Below are positions 34,375 to 42,116 of a stretch of DNA of 64,000 bases, piece by piece. Below the pieces are notes generated by a model. The model was not told the origin of the DNA. It made no database searches and worked only from the letters and a program-made list of their open reading frames with translations. The stretch's first letter is position 1. Each line of letters starts with the position of its first letter. A program made the translations under genes and the position numbers. Where the stretch lies: the NCBI RefSeq assembly GCF_018128905.1, contig NZ_CP063808.1, forward strand, positions 7,440,001 through 7,504,000, written 5' to 3'. The DNA comes from Streptomyces sp. A2-16 (lineage in GTDB: Bacteria > Actinomycetota > Actinomycetes > Streptomycetales > Streptomycetaceae).

Positions 34375-35700
34375 ATGTCGGTACCGCAGCTCAACGACGA
34401 GCACCGCGGCGAGGAGATTCTCGCTGTCTTCGACACCGCCTTCGGCGAGCTCCTGGCCGCCGACCCGGCAGCGTTCCGCGTGAAGTTCCGCAAGATGGCG
34501 GCCTCGGCGTTCGCGTTCTACCGCGGGACGGCGTGCCTCTTCTACCACGACCTGGACGCCGAGAAGAGGGGCGGCCCGTACCTGGACGAGCGCACCTCGC
34601 GCGTGTGGATCCACGGCGACCTGCACGCGGAGAACTTCGGCACCTACCTGGACGCCAACGGCCGGCTGATCTTCAACGTCAACGACTTCGACGAGGCCTA
34701 CGTCGGCCCCTTCACCTGGGACCTCAAGCGCTTCGCCGCCTCCGTCGCGCTGATCGGGTACGCCAAGGCGCTGGGCGACGAGCAGATCACCGAGCTGGTC
34801 GAGGTGTACGCGGGCGCGTACCGCGAGCGGATCCACGCCCTGGCCACCGGCGCCAAGAGCGACGAGGTGCCGCCCTTCACCCTGGACACCGCCCAGGGCC
34901 CCCTGCTGGACGCGCTGCGCGACGCCCGCTCCCTGACCCGCTTCGGCCTGCTGGAGTCGATGACGGAGATCCGCGACTTCGAGCGCCGCTTCGCGCCGGG
35001 CGGCGGTTCCATCGAGCTGGACGCGGCCACCCGCTACAAGGTGCTCGCGGCCTTCGACGGCTATCTGGAGACCCTCCCGGAGGCCTCCCTGTCCCGCCCG
35101 GACTCCTACCGCGTCAAGGACGTCGTCGGCCGGCGCGGCATCGGCATCGGATCGGCCGGGCTGCCGTCGTACAACATCCTGCTCGAGGGGCACACCGACG
35201 CCCTGGAGAACGACGTCGTGATCTACATCAAGCAAGCCCAGACCCCGGCCGTCTCCCGGCACATCACCGACCCGGCGATCCGCGACTACTTCCAGCACGA
35301 GGGCCACCGCACGGTGATCTCCCAGCGCGCCCTCCAGCAGCACGCCGACCCCTGGCTGGGCTGGACCGAGCTGAGCGGCGCGGGCCAGCTGGTCGCGGAG
35401 ATCTCGCCGTACGCCGTGGACCTGGACTGGGGCGACATCGACGACCCGGAGGAGATCGCGGCGGTCGTCGCCGACCTCGGCCGGGCCACGGCCACCATGC
35501 ACGCAGCGGCCGACGACACCTCCGGCGAGTCCCTGGTGCCGTTCTCCACCGAGCGGGCCATCGACGCGGCGATCGCGGCCGACGAGGACGGCTTCGCGGG
35601 CCTCCTGGTCGACTTCGCGCACAGCTACGGCGCACGCGCGCGTGCCGACCACCAGACCTTCGTGGACCTGTTCCGCAACGGCCGCATCCCCGGCCTGTGA
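34375..35700 (+). CDS. DUF2252 domain protein
   Basis: A 441-residue protein with the DUF2252 kinase-like signature VWIHGDLHAENFGTYLD, followed by FNVNDFDEAYVGPFTWDLKR, which look like the catalytic and metal motifs of aminoglycoside-phosphotransferase-type folds. Also KDVVGRRGIGIGSAGLPSY and the C-terminal helices. Substrate and reaction are unknown. ATG at 34375 has a GGAGG nine bases upstream; an upstream in-frame extension is not needed. It stands alone, divergent from dnaE, and is followed by a hairpin at 35741-35761. Confidence 0.88.
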   Translation: MSVPQLNDEHRGEEILAVFDTAFGELLAADPAAFRVKFRKMAASAFAFYRGTACLFYHDLDAEKRGGPYLDERTSRVWIHGDLHAENFGTYLDANGRLIFNVNDFDEAYVGPFTWDLKRFAASVALIGYAKALGDEQITELVEVYAGAYRERIHALATGAKSDEVPPFTLDTAQGPLLDALRDARSLTRFGLLESMTEIRDFERRFAPGGGSIELDAATRYKVLAAFDGYLETLPEASLSRPDSYRVKDVVGRRGIGIGSAGLPSYNILLEGHTDALENDVVIYIKQAQTPAVSRHITDPAIRDYFQHEGHRTVISQRALQQHADPWLGWTELSGAGQLVAEISPYAVDLDWGDIDDPEEIAAVVADLGRATATMHAAADDTSGESLVPFSTERAIDAAIAADEDGFAGLLVDFAHSYGARARADHQTFVDLFRNGRIPGL

Positions 35701-35740
35701 CGGGCCCCCAACCGCCGTCGATAACGATAGGGCCGCTCAC

Positions 35741-35761
35741 AGGGACCCTTTAGGGGTCCCT
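35741..35761 (+). terminator. Terminator after the DUF2252 gene
   Basis: An 8-bp perfect stem AGGGACCC (35741-35748) with 35754-35761 around TTTAG, 40 bases beyond the stop. Short, no T tract. Confidence 0.6.
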
Positions 35762-35791
35762 TACAGGCCCGCGTGACACACTCTCCACGCT

Positions 35792-36484
35792 ATGGACATA
35801 TCCGGGACCCAGCTACGAGCGCTCCGCGCGGCGCTGTTCACGGCACTCGTCGTGACGCTCAGCACCGCGTCGCACGTGCTGCTGTCCCGGGCTCCCCTGC
35901 CGCTCAACACGGTGGCGGCGGTCGCCGTCGCCGTGTTCGCGCTCACCTTCGCGCTGGCCGGCCGGGAGCGCGGCTACGGGCGGATCGCCGCCGTGCTGAT
36001 CCCCCTGGAGCTGGCCGCCGACACCGTCTTCACCACCGGGCAGCACATCTGCTACGGCGCCGCGGGCGGCCCGGTGACGGGGCCGCTGCGCTCGGTCGGC
36101 TGGGACGTGTTCTGCGGCGACGGCACCAGCGTCGGCTCGCCGCTGGCCCGGATGACCGGCACCGACCCGGAGCGGCTGGGCGGCCTGCTCGCCCACGCCG
36201 ACCCGGCCACCGCGTGGCTGCTGCTCGGCGCGCACGTCTGCGTCGGCCTGATCGCGGCCGCCTGGCTGCGCCGGGGCGAACGGGCGCTGGCCCAGCTGCT
36301 GCGGGCCGTCGCCGCCACGACCTTCCGGCCGCTGCTCCTCGCGGCCGCCGCGCTGACCGTGCGGTCGGCGCCGGAACCGGTCCGCCCGGTGCGCCCCGGC
36401 CGCCGTACGGCCCGCGTTCTCGACGAGCTCCTCGTGCACTCCCTGGGACGGCGTGGACCGCCGTGCTCGGTCGCTTCCGTCTGA
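35792..36484 (+). CDS. Conserved membrane protein
   Basis: A 230-residue protein with about four hydrophobic segments (LFTALVVTLSTASHVLL, TVAAVAVAVFALTFALAG, then ATAWLLLGAHVCVGLIAAAW and FRPLLLAAAALTVR). A long outside loop of about 60 residues between segments 3 and 4 contains CYGAAGG and FCGDGTS. Its two Cys and the DsbA-like gene 95 bases downstream suggest a possible thiol connection, which is inference. I recognise no named family. ATG is 6 bases after a weak region without clear SD. Confidence 0.65.
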   Translation: MDISGTQLRALRAALFTALVVTLSTASHVLLSRAPLPLNTVAAVAVAVFALTFALAGRERGYGRIAAVLIPLELAADTVFTTGQHICYGAAGGPVTGPLRSVGWDVFCGDGTSVGSPLARMTGTDPERLGGLLAHADPATAWLLLGAHVCVGLIAAAWLRRGERALAQLLRAVAATTFRPLLLAAAALTVRSAPEPVRPVRPGRRTARVLDELLVHSLGRRGPPCSVASV

Positions 36485-36579
36485 GCCTCACGCGCTCCCA
36501 CGGCACCTGAGCACCACCAGTCCCGACCCACGTATCCCCGCACACCACGTGTGCGCGTCCCCCGATGGAGAACACCGAA

Positions 36580-37395
36580 ATGAGCAAGCGGAACAGCCAG
36601 GCCGCGAAGACCGCCGCCCGTGAGCGGCTGCGCCAGGAACGCGAGCGCCAGGCCAAGCGCGACAAGATCAAGCGGCAGGTCATCGTCGCCTGCTCCGTGG
36701 TCGGTGTCCTGGCGATAGCCGGCGGCATCGGCTACGCGGTCGTCCAGGGCAACAAGCCCAGCTACTGGGAAGCGGCGAAGGACGACAAGCTCGTCAAGCC
36801 GGCCAACAGCACGGGCACCAACGGCACGACCGTCGTCATCGGCAAGAGCACCGCCAAGAAGACCCTCGTCATGTACGAGGACCCGCGCTGCCCCGTCTGC
36901 GCGCAGTTCGAGCAGACCGTCGGCTCGACCGTCGACAAGGGCGTCGAGGACGGCAAGTTCAAGATCCAGTTCGTCGGTGCCACCTTCCTCGACGGCAACC
37001 TCGGCGGCGAGGGCTCGAAGAACGGCCTCAGCGCCCTCGGCGCGGCGCTGAACGTGAGCCCCGAGGCGTTCCTGAAGTACAAGACCGCGATGTACTCCAC
37101 GAAGTGGCACCCCGACGAGAGCGGCCCCGACAAGTTCAAGGACGACTCCTACCTCATCAAGATCGCGCAGACCGTCCCTGAGCTGAAGGACAACAAGACC
37201 TTCCAGAACGCCGTGAAGAACGGCACCTACGACAAGTGGGCCCTGGACATGTCCGAGAAGTTCAACAAGGACGGGGTGACCGGCACCCCGACCCTGAAGA
37301 TGGACGGCAAGACGCTGACCGGTGCCGACGGCAAGAGCGCGCCGATGACGGTCGCCGACTTCAACACGGCGCTCGACGCGGCTCTGAAGGCCTGA
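36580..37395 (+). CDS. Membrane-anchored DsbA-like thioredoxin-fold protein
   Basis: A 271-residue protein: a charged start (SKRNSQAAKTAARERLRQ), a membrane anchor (VIVACSVVGVLAIAGGIGYA), then a DsbA domain with EDPRCPVCAQFEQ and the cis-Pro GTPTLKMDG. ATG at 36580 is nine bases after GGAG; an ATG at 36565 would add five residues and contains that ribosome site, so it is less likely. It resembles the protein at 5071-5847, so the window has two extracytoplasmic thiol oxidoreductases. It is followed by a strong terminator. Its Lys/Asp-rich second half is unusual but not low complexity. Confidence 0.88.
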   Translation: MSKRNSQAAKTAARERLRQERERQAKRDKIKRQVIVACSVVGVLAIAGGIGYAVVQGNKPSYWEAAKDDKLVKPANSTGTNGTTVVIGKSTAKKTLVMYEDPRCPVCAQFEQTVGSTVDKGVEDGKFKIQFVGATFLDGNLGGEGSKNGLSALGAALNVSPEAFLKYKTAMYSTKWHPDESGPDKFKDDSYLIKIAQTVPELKDNKTFQNAVKNGTYDKWALDMSEKFNKDGVTGTPTLKMDGKTLTGADGKSAPMTVADFNTALDAALKA

Positions 37396-37415
37396 TCACC
37401 GCACTCTTCAGGCAA

Positions 37416-37449
37416 AGGGCGGGCGAACTTTCACGAGTTCGCCCGCCCT
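37416..37449 (+). terminator. Terminator after the DsbA-like gene
   Basis: A perfect 14-bp stem AGGGCGGGCGAACT (37416-37429) with 37436-37449 and a 6-base loop TTCACG, 20 bases past the stop codon. The following bases CGTTC are not a T tract. Confidence 0.8.
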
Positions 37450-37479
37450 CGTTCATACCGATCAGTAACCTGATCGGCC

Positions 37480-39138
37480 GTGACCAGTAGACCGAGAACA
37501 ACCGAGAGCAACTCCCTTTCCCCGCGCCGCCGTACGGTCGTCAAGGCCGCGGCGGCCACCGCGGTTCTGGCCGGACCGCTCGCCGCCGCACTGCCGGCCC
37601 GGGCGGCCGCCGAGACCCCCGCCTTCCTGCACGGCGTCGCCTCCGGCGACCCGCTCCCGGACGGGATCCTGCTGTGGACCCGGGTGACCCCCACCGCCGA
37701 GGCCGTACCCGGCTCCGGGCTCGGCCCCGACACCGAGGTCGGCTGGATCGTCGCCAGGGACAAGGCCTTCACGAACGTCGTCGCCAAGGGATCCGTCACC
37801 GCGACCGCCGCCTCCGACCACACCGTCAAGGCGGACGTGCGCGGCCTCGCGCCCGCCACCGACTACTGGTTCCGCTTCTCGGCGGGCGGCACCGACTCCC
37901 CGGCGGCGCGCACCCGCACTGCGCCGGCGGCGGACGCGGCCGTGGCCAACCTCCGCTTCGGCGTGGTCTCCTGCGCCAACTGGGAGGCCGGCTACTTCTC
38001 CTCGTACCGCCATCTCGCGGCCCGCGGCGACCTGGACGCCTGGCTGCATCTGGGCGACTACATCTACGAGTACGGCACCGGCGAGTACGGCACCCGCGAC
38101 ACCGTCGTACGGCAGCACGCGCCGACCCACGAGATCCTCACCCTGGCCGACTACCGGATCCGGCACGGCAAGTACAAGACGGACCCGGACCTCCAGGCCC
38201 TCCACGCGGTCGCCCCGGTCGTCGCGATATGGGACGACCACGAGTTCGCCAACGACGCCTGGTCGGGCGGTGCCGAGAACCACACCGAGGGCGCGGAGGG
38301 CGCCTGGTCGGCCCGTCAGGCCGCCGCCAAGCAGGCCTACTTCGAGTGGATGCCGGTCCGCCCCGCGCTCGCGGGCACCACCTACCGCCGGCTGCGCTTC
38401 GGCAAGCTCGCCGACCTCTCGCTGCTCGACCTGCGGTCCTTCCGCTCCCAGCAGGTCGCCGTGGGCAACGGCTCGGTCGACGACCCGAACCGCACCATCA
38501 CCGGCCGCGCCCAGCTGGACTGGCTGAAGGCCGGTCTGAAGTCGAGTGACACCACCTGGCGGCTGGTCGGCAACTCCGTGATGATCTCGCCGTTCGCGAT
38601 CGGCTCGCTCTCCGCCGACCTGCTGAGGCCCCTCGCCGAGCTGCTCGGTCTGCCGAAGGAGGGGCTCGCCCTCAACACCGACCAGTGGGACGGCTACACC
38701 GACGACCGCCGCGAACTCCTGGCCCACCTGCGCTCCAACGCCATCCGCAACACCGTCTTCCTGACCGGCGACATCCACATGGCGTGGGCCAACGACGTGC
38801 CGGTGGACGCCGGCACCTACCCGCTGTCCGCCTCGGCCGCCACGGAGTTCGTCGTGACCTCGGTGACCTCGGACAACCTCGACGACATCCTCAAGGTTCC
38901 CGAGGGCACGGTGACCGCGCTCGCGGCGCCGGTCATCCAGGTCGCCAACCGGCACGTCCACTGGGTCGACACCGACCGCCACGGCTACGGCGTCCTGGAC
39001 ATCACCGCCGACCGGGCGCAGATGGACTACTACGTGCTGTCCGACAAGACGAAGCAGAACGCGACCTCGGCCTGGGCGCGTTCGTACCGCACCCGGACCG
39101 GCACGCAGAAGGTCGAGCGGACGTACACCCCCGTCTAG
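37480..39138 (+). CDS. phoD: Tat-exported alkaline phosphatase D family protein
   Basis: A 552-residue secreted phosphatase or phosphodiesterase. The first 42 residues form a Tat signal with the twin Arg in SPRRRTVVK, a hydrophobic stretch and an ARAAAE cleavage region. A fibronectin-like N-terminal domain and the PhoD metallophosphatase domain follow, with VSCANWEAGYFSSYR, HLGDYIYEYG, WDDHEFANDAWSGG and FLTGDIHMAW supplying the metal-binding Asp, Asn and His. GTG at 37480 gives the natural signal peptide. PhoP control is common for phoD, but I did not find convincing direct repeats. The stop overlaps the convergent gene by four bases. Confidence 0.92.
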   Translation: MTSRPRTTESNSLSPRRRTVVKAAAATAVLAGPLAAALPARAAAETPAFLHGVASGDPLPDGILLWTRVTPTAEAVPGSGLGPDTEVGWIVARDKAFTNVVAKGSVTATAASDHTVKADVRGLAPATDYWFRFSAGGTDSPAARTRTAPAADAAVANLRFGVVSCANWEAGYFSSYRHLAARGDLDAWLHLGDYIYEYGTGEYGTRDTVVRQHAPTHEILTLADYRIRHGKYKTDPDLQALHAVAPVVAIWDDHEFANDAWSGGAENHTEGAEGAWSARQAAAKQAYFEWMPVRPALAGTTYRRLRFGKLADLSLLDLRSFRSQQVAVGNGSVDDPNRTITGRAQLDWLKAGLKSSDTTWRLVGNSVMISPFAIGSLSADLLRPLAELLGLPKEGLALNTDQWDGYTDDRRELLAHLRSNAIRNTVFLTGDIHMAWANDVPVDAGTYPLSASAATEFVVTSVTSDNLDDILKVPEGTVTALAAPVIQVANRHVHWVDTDRHGYGVLDITADRAQMDYYVLSDKTKQNATSAWARSYRTRTGTQKVERTYTPV

Positions 39139-39704
39139 AGCGTCTCCAGGAAGCCGAGGGCCACCCGCCAGGTGGCCTCGGCGGCCTCCTCGTCGTAGTC
39201 CGGCAGGTCGGGGTCGGTGTAGAGGTGACCGGCCCCGGCGTACCGGTAGACCTCGACGTCGGCGCCGGTGCGGCCCATCTGGAGATACCAGGCGCTCAGC
39301 CAGTCGTCGGTCTCGAACGGGTCCGGCTCGGCCACGTGCAGCTGGACCGGCAGTTCGTCCGCGGTCGCGTTGGGCGCGATGTCCGACGTGCCGTGCAGGA
39401 GCAGCAGTCCGCGGGCCTTGTCGTCGCCGAGGGCGAGGGTCTGCGCGATCGAGGCACCGAGCGAGAAGCCGGCGTAGACGAGACCGCGCTCGGAGTAGGG
39501 CGCGGCGGCCAGGACGGCCCGCTTGAGCAGTTCGTCCTTGCCGATCTCCTCGTTGAAGGCCATGCCCTCCTCGACCGTGTCGAACGTGCGCCCCTCGAAG
39601 AGGTCCGGGGTCCACACCTCGTGCCCCGCCTCCCGCAGCCGGTCGGCGGCCTGGCGGACGGCGGGCCTGAGGCCGTAGGTCGAGTGAAAGAGCATGATGT
39701 TCAT
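39135..39704 (-). CDS. Dienelactone-hydrolase-like alpha/beta hydrolase
   Basis: A 189-residue alpha/beta hydrolase that looks like the DLH family: MNIMLFHSTYGLRPAVRQAA start, GFSLGAS nucleophile elbow and GAGHLYTDPDLPDYD carrying the His. The nucleophile is Ser rather than the Cys of true dienelactone hydrolases, so another ester is likely. The ATG at 39704 starts the conserved beta-strand; the longer frame is shadow. It converges on phoD with a four-base overlap. Substrate unknown. Confidence 0.82.
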   Translation of the reverse strand: MNIMLFHSTYGLRPAVRQAADRLREAGHEVWTPDLFEGRTFDTVEEGMAFNEEIGKDELLKRAVLAAAPYSERGLVYAGFSLGASIAQTLALGDDKARGLLLLHGTSDIAPNATADELPVQLHVAEPDPFETDDWLSAWYLQMGRTGADVEVYRYAGAGHLYTDPDLPDYDEEAAEATWRVALGFLETL

Positions 39705-39810
39705 GGGGCCATGGTGCCAGCCGGTACGGACAACGCCCGCGCACGGCGGGGACAGGGGCCGTACCCACTTCGGGGCGGAAGTCACATGTTCATGCCCGCC
39801 CCGGGCCGGT

Positions 39811-39816
39811 TAGGTT
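39811..39816 (+). promoter_or_regulatory. Candidate -10 box for a leaderless transcript
   Basis: TAGGTT ends seven bases before the ATG at 39824 and no Shine-Dalgarno precedes the gene. The -35 is weak. Inference. Confidence 0.4.
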
Positions 39817-39823
39817 CGGGGTC

Positions 39824-40945
39824 ATGGAGAACGTACTCCGTCCACTGATCGTGGTCGGCGGCTCGGTGCTGCTCACTCTCGTGATCGGCTGGGCCACCGA
39901 CCTTCTGCTGCGCAAGGCCGACGCGCGCCACAGCGAGACCCCGATGTGGGGTCTGCTGCGCCGTGGCCGCATCCCCTACATGCTCGTGCTGTGCGCGGCG
40001 ATGCTGAGAGGAGCGTACGACGAGGCGAGGGTGCTGCAGCGGCACAGTGCGGGCATCGGGCAGACCCTGACGCTGATCCTGATCGGGGCGACCGCCTGGC
40101 TGGTGATCCGGATCGCCGCCGCCATAGTGGAGACGACGTACACCCGTTACGCCCGCGCCCACCACGACGCCGCCCGGGTCCGCCGGGTGCGCACCCAGGT
40201 CACGCTGATCATGCGGGTGGTCGCCGCGGTCGTCGGCGTGGTGGCCGTGGCCGCGATGCTGCTGACGTTCCCCGCGATGCGCGCGGCCGGTGCCTCGCTG
40301 CTGGCCTCGGCGGGCATCCTCGGCATCGTCGCCGGTGTGGCCGCCCAGTCGACGCTCAGCAACATGTTCGCCGGGCTGCAGATCGCCTTCGGCGACATGG
40401 TGCGCATCGGGGACACCGTGGTGGTGGACGGCGAGTGGGGCACCGTCGAGGAGATCACGCTGACCTTCCTGACGGTCCGCACCTGGGACGAGCGCCGGAT
40501 CACCATGCCGGTGTCGTACTTCACCTCGAAGCCGTTCGAGAACTGGTCGCGCGGCACCCCGCAGATGACCGGCATCGTCTTCTGGCACGTCGATCACACC
40601 GCCCCGGTGGAGCTGATGCGCGAGCGGCTGCGGGACATCCTGCGCGAGTGCCCGGCCTGGGACGGCCGCGACTACGGCCTCGCCGTCACCGACACCACCC
40701 CGAACACGATGCAGGTGCGTGCCCTGGTGACCGCCAAGGACGCGGACGACATCTGGACGGTGAGGGTCACGGTCCGCGAACAGATGATCCGCTGGCTGAC
40801 CGACCACCACCCGTACGCCCTGCCCCGGGTCAACACGGCGGACGCGACACTGGCCCCGGGATTCCGGTCGAGGAACGGCCACCGCCCGCACAGCGGCAAC
40901 CCCGACGGCGCAGCCGCCGACGCCCCGAGAACGGGCCGAGGCTGA
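39824..40945 (+). CDS. MscS-family mechanosensitive channel
   Basis: A 373-residue small-conductance-type channel. There are four N-terminal hydrophobic segments, then the pore helix and beta domain LSNMFAGLQIAFGDMVRIGD TVVVDGEWGTVEEI, the family signature, followed by the C-terminal alpha-beta domain and an Arg/Gly-rich tail. It opens on membrane tension to relieve osmotic shock. ATG has no ribosome site; a TAGGTT box sits seven bases upstream. It stands alone between the convergent hydrolase and a repeat-rich gap. Confidence 0.92.
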   Translation: MENVLRPLIVVGGSVLLTLVIGWATDLLLRKADARHSETPMWGLLRRGRIPYMLVLCAAMLRGAYDEARVLQRHSAGIGQTLTLILIGATAWLVIRIAAAIVETTYTRYARAHHDAARVRRVRTQVTLIMRVVAAVVGVVAVAAMLLTFPAMRAAGASLLASAGILGIVAGVAAQSTLSNMFAGLQIAFGDMVRIGDTVVVDGEWGTVEEITLTFLTVRTWDERRITMPVSYFTSKPFENWSRGTPQMTGIVFWHVDHTAPVELMRERLRDILRECPAWDGRDYGLAVTDTTPNTMQVRALVTAKDADDIWTVRVTVREQMIRWLTDHHPYALPRVNTADATLAPGFRSRNGHRPHSGNPDGAAADAPRTGRG

Positions 40946-40962
40946 CACCGCTCGGCGTGCCA

Positions 40963-41183
40963 CGCCCACAACCGGGCTGACGGCCGCGCCGCGCCCACAA
41001 CCGGGCTGACGGCCGTGCGGCGCCCAGGACCGGGCTGACGGCCGTGCGGCGCCACGTGGCAGAGGGCCTGCCGTGCGGCGCCGCACGACACAGGACCGCC
41101 GTAGCGCCGCACGACGCAAGGCAGCCATAGCGCCGCACGACACAGGACCGCCATGGCACCGCGCGACACAGGGTCCGTCCTGA
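40963..41183. repeat. Two adjacent tandem-repeat arrays (29 bp and 26 bp)
   Basis: The 29-base unit with the core CCGGGCTGACGGCCG starts at 40963, 40992 and 41021 and ends near 41049. The 26-base unit GCCGCACGACACAGGACCGC plus a variable tail starts at 41080, 41106, 41132 and 41158, decaying further to about 41250. They fill most of the 377-base gap 40946-41322; a dispersed repeat copy follows at 41252. Frames through it are open but repetitive; no gene supported. Confidence 0.85.
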
Positions 41184-41251
41184 TGCCGCGTGGCGCATGG
41201 CCGTCCCGGCGGTGGCGCAGGGTCCGTCCTGGCGCCGCGCGACTGTACCCA

Positions 41252-41289
41252 CTCAGGGGCGCGGGGAACTGCGCGACCGGCCACGACGG
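41252..41289 (+). repeat. Dispersed Streptomyces intergenic repeat, copy 2
   Basis: Reads CTCAGGGGCGCGGGGAACTG and then CGCGACCGGCCACGA, almost identical to the reverse complement of 8147-8180 and to 59735-59775. It sits 34 bases beyond the stop of the SDR gene (41323). Confidence 0.85.
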
Positions 41290-41322
41290 ACCCGCACCCG
41301 CCGACAGCCGGCCGCGCCCCCG

Positions 41323-42063
41323 TCACCTCCCGCGCTCAGCCCCACCATTGACCTGCACGATCTGCGAAGTCACATGCCCGGCCCCGGCCGAAGCCAGCCA
41401 GTGCAGCGTCGCGGCGACATCCCCCGGCGTCCCGGCCCGCCCCGTGGACGTGTCACCGATCAGCCGCTCCCGCCGCGCGGGATCGATCGCCGCACCGAAG
41501 AACTCCGTCTCCTCGACATACCCCGGCGCCACCACATTGGCCGTGATCCCCCGCGGCCCCAACTCCCGCGCCAGATCATGGGCGTACGGATGCAGCCCCG
41601 CCTTCGCCGCCCCGTACGCCCCGCTCCCGGACCCCCGGTACGCGGCGATGGAACTCACGAACAGCACCCGCCCGCCCGGCGAGGCGAGCCGCTCCTTCAA
41701 CCCCTCCGTGAGCAGCACCGCGGTCAGCAGATTGAGCCGGAAGTTCACGGTCCAGTCGTGCACGACGGCGTCGAGCGGATCGGCACCGTCCACCGCGGGT
41801 TCGAGCTGCCCGTTCCCCCCGGCACTGTGGATCAGCACATCCACGGCCCCGAGCTCACGCGCCACGAATCCGACCACCCCGCGCACCTGCTCGACGTCAC
41901 CGAGATCCGCGGCGTACGTCAACGCCCCGGGCACCCCGGCCTTCGCCAGCACCTCGGCGCGCCGCCCGAGCAGCAGCACCCGATCCCCCTCCGCAGCGAA
42001 CACCTGCGCCGCCGCGAGCCCGATTCCCGTACCGCCACCACTGATCACCACGTTGCGAGCCAT
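41323..42063 (-). CDS. Short-chain dehydrogenase/reductase
   Basis: A 246-residue classical SDR: the NAD(P)-binding GGGTGIG motif of VISGGGTGIGLAAA, the NSAGG-like HSAGGNG, and the catalytic Ser-Tyr-Lys as SSIAAYRGSGSGAYGAAKAG. C-terminal VTSQIVQVNGGAERG is typical. Most similar in feel to 3-oxoacyl-ACP reductases (FabG-like), but the substrate cannot be fixed. It is an isolated gene on the minus strand near the CPA1 antiporter, with no obvious operon partner. Confidence 0.9.
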   Translation of the reverse strand: MARNVVISGGGTGIGLAAAQVFAAEGDRVLLLGRRAEVLAKAGVPGALTYAADLGDVEQVRGVVGFVARELGAVDVLIHSAGGNGQLEPAVDGADPLDAVVHDWTVNFRLNLLTAVLLTEGLKERLASPGGRVLFVSSIAAYRGSGSGAYGAAKAGLHPYAHDLARELGPRGITANVVAPGYVEETEFFGAAIDPARRERLIGDTSTGRAGTPGDVAATLHWLASAGAGHVTSQIVQVNGGAERGR

Positions 42064-42116
42064 GACTGCAGCCTACAAACGTCCACTTGGCGCGCGTTCC
42101 CCCGGTGGCCGCCCGC

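Noticed and set aside
37437..37462. Possible PhoP (PHO box) repeats upstream of phoD
   Set aside because: GTTCGCCC and GTTCATAC lie 14 bases apart rather than the 11-base spacing of PHO boxes, and the first is part of the terminator stem.
40672..41252. Minus-strand ORFs in the tandem repeat region beside the SDR gene
   Set aside because: Frames are open only because the repeats lack stops; Cys/Arg/Ala-rich, no homology or ribosome site.
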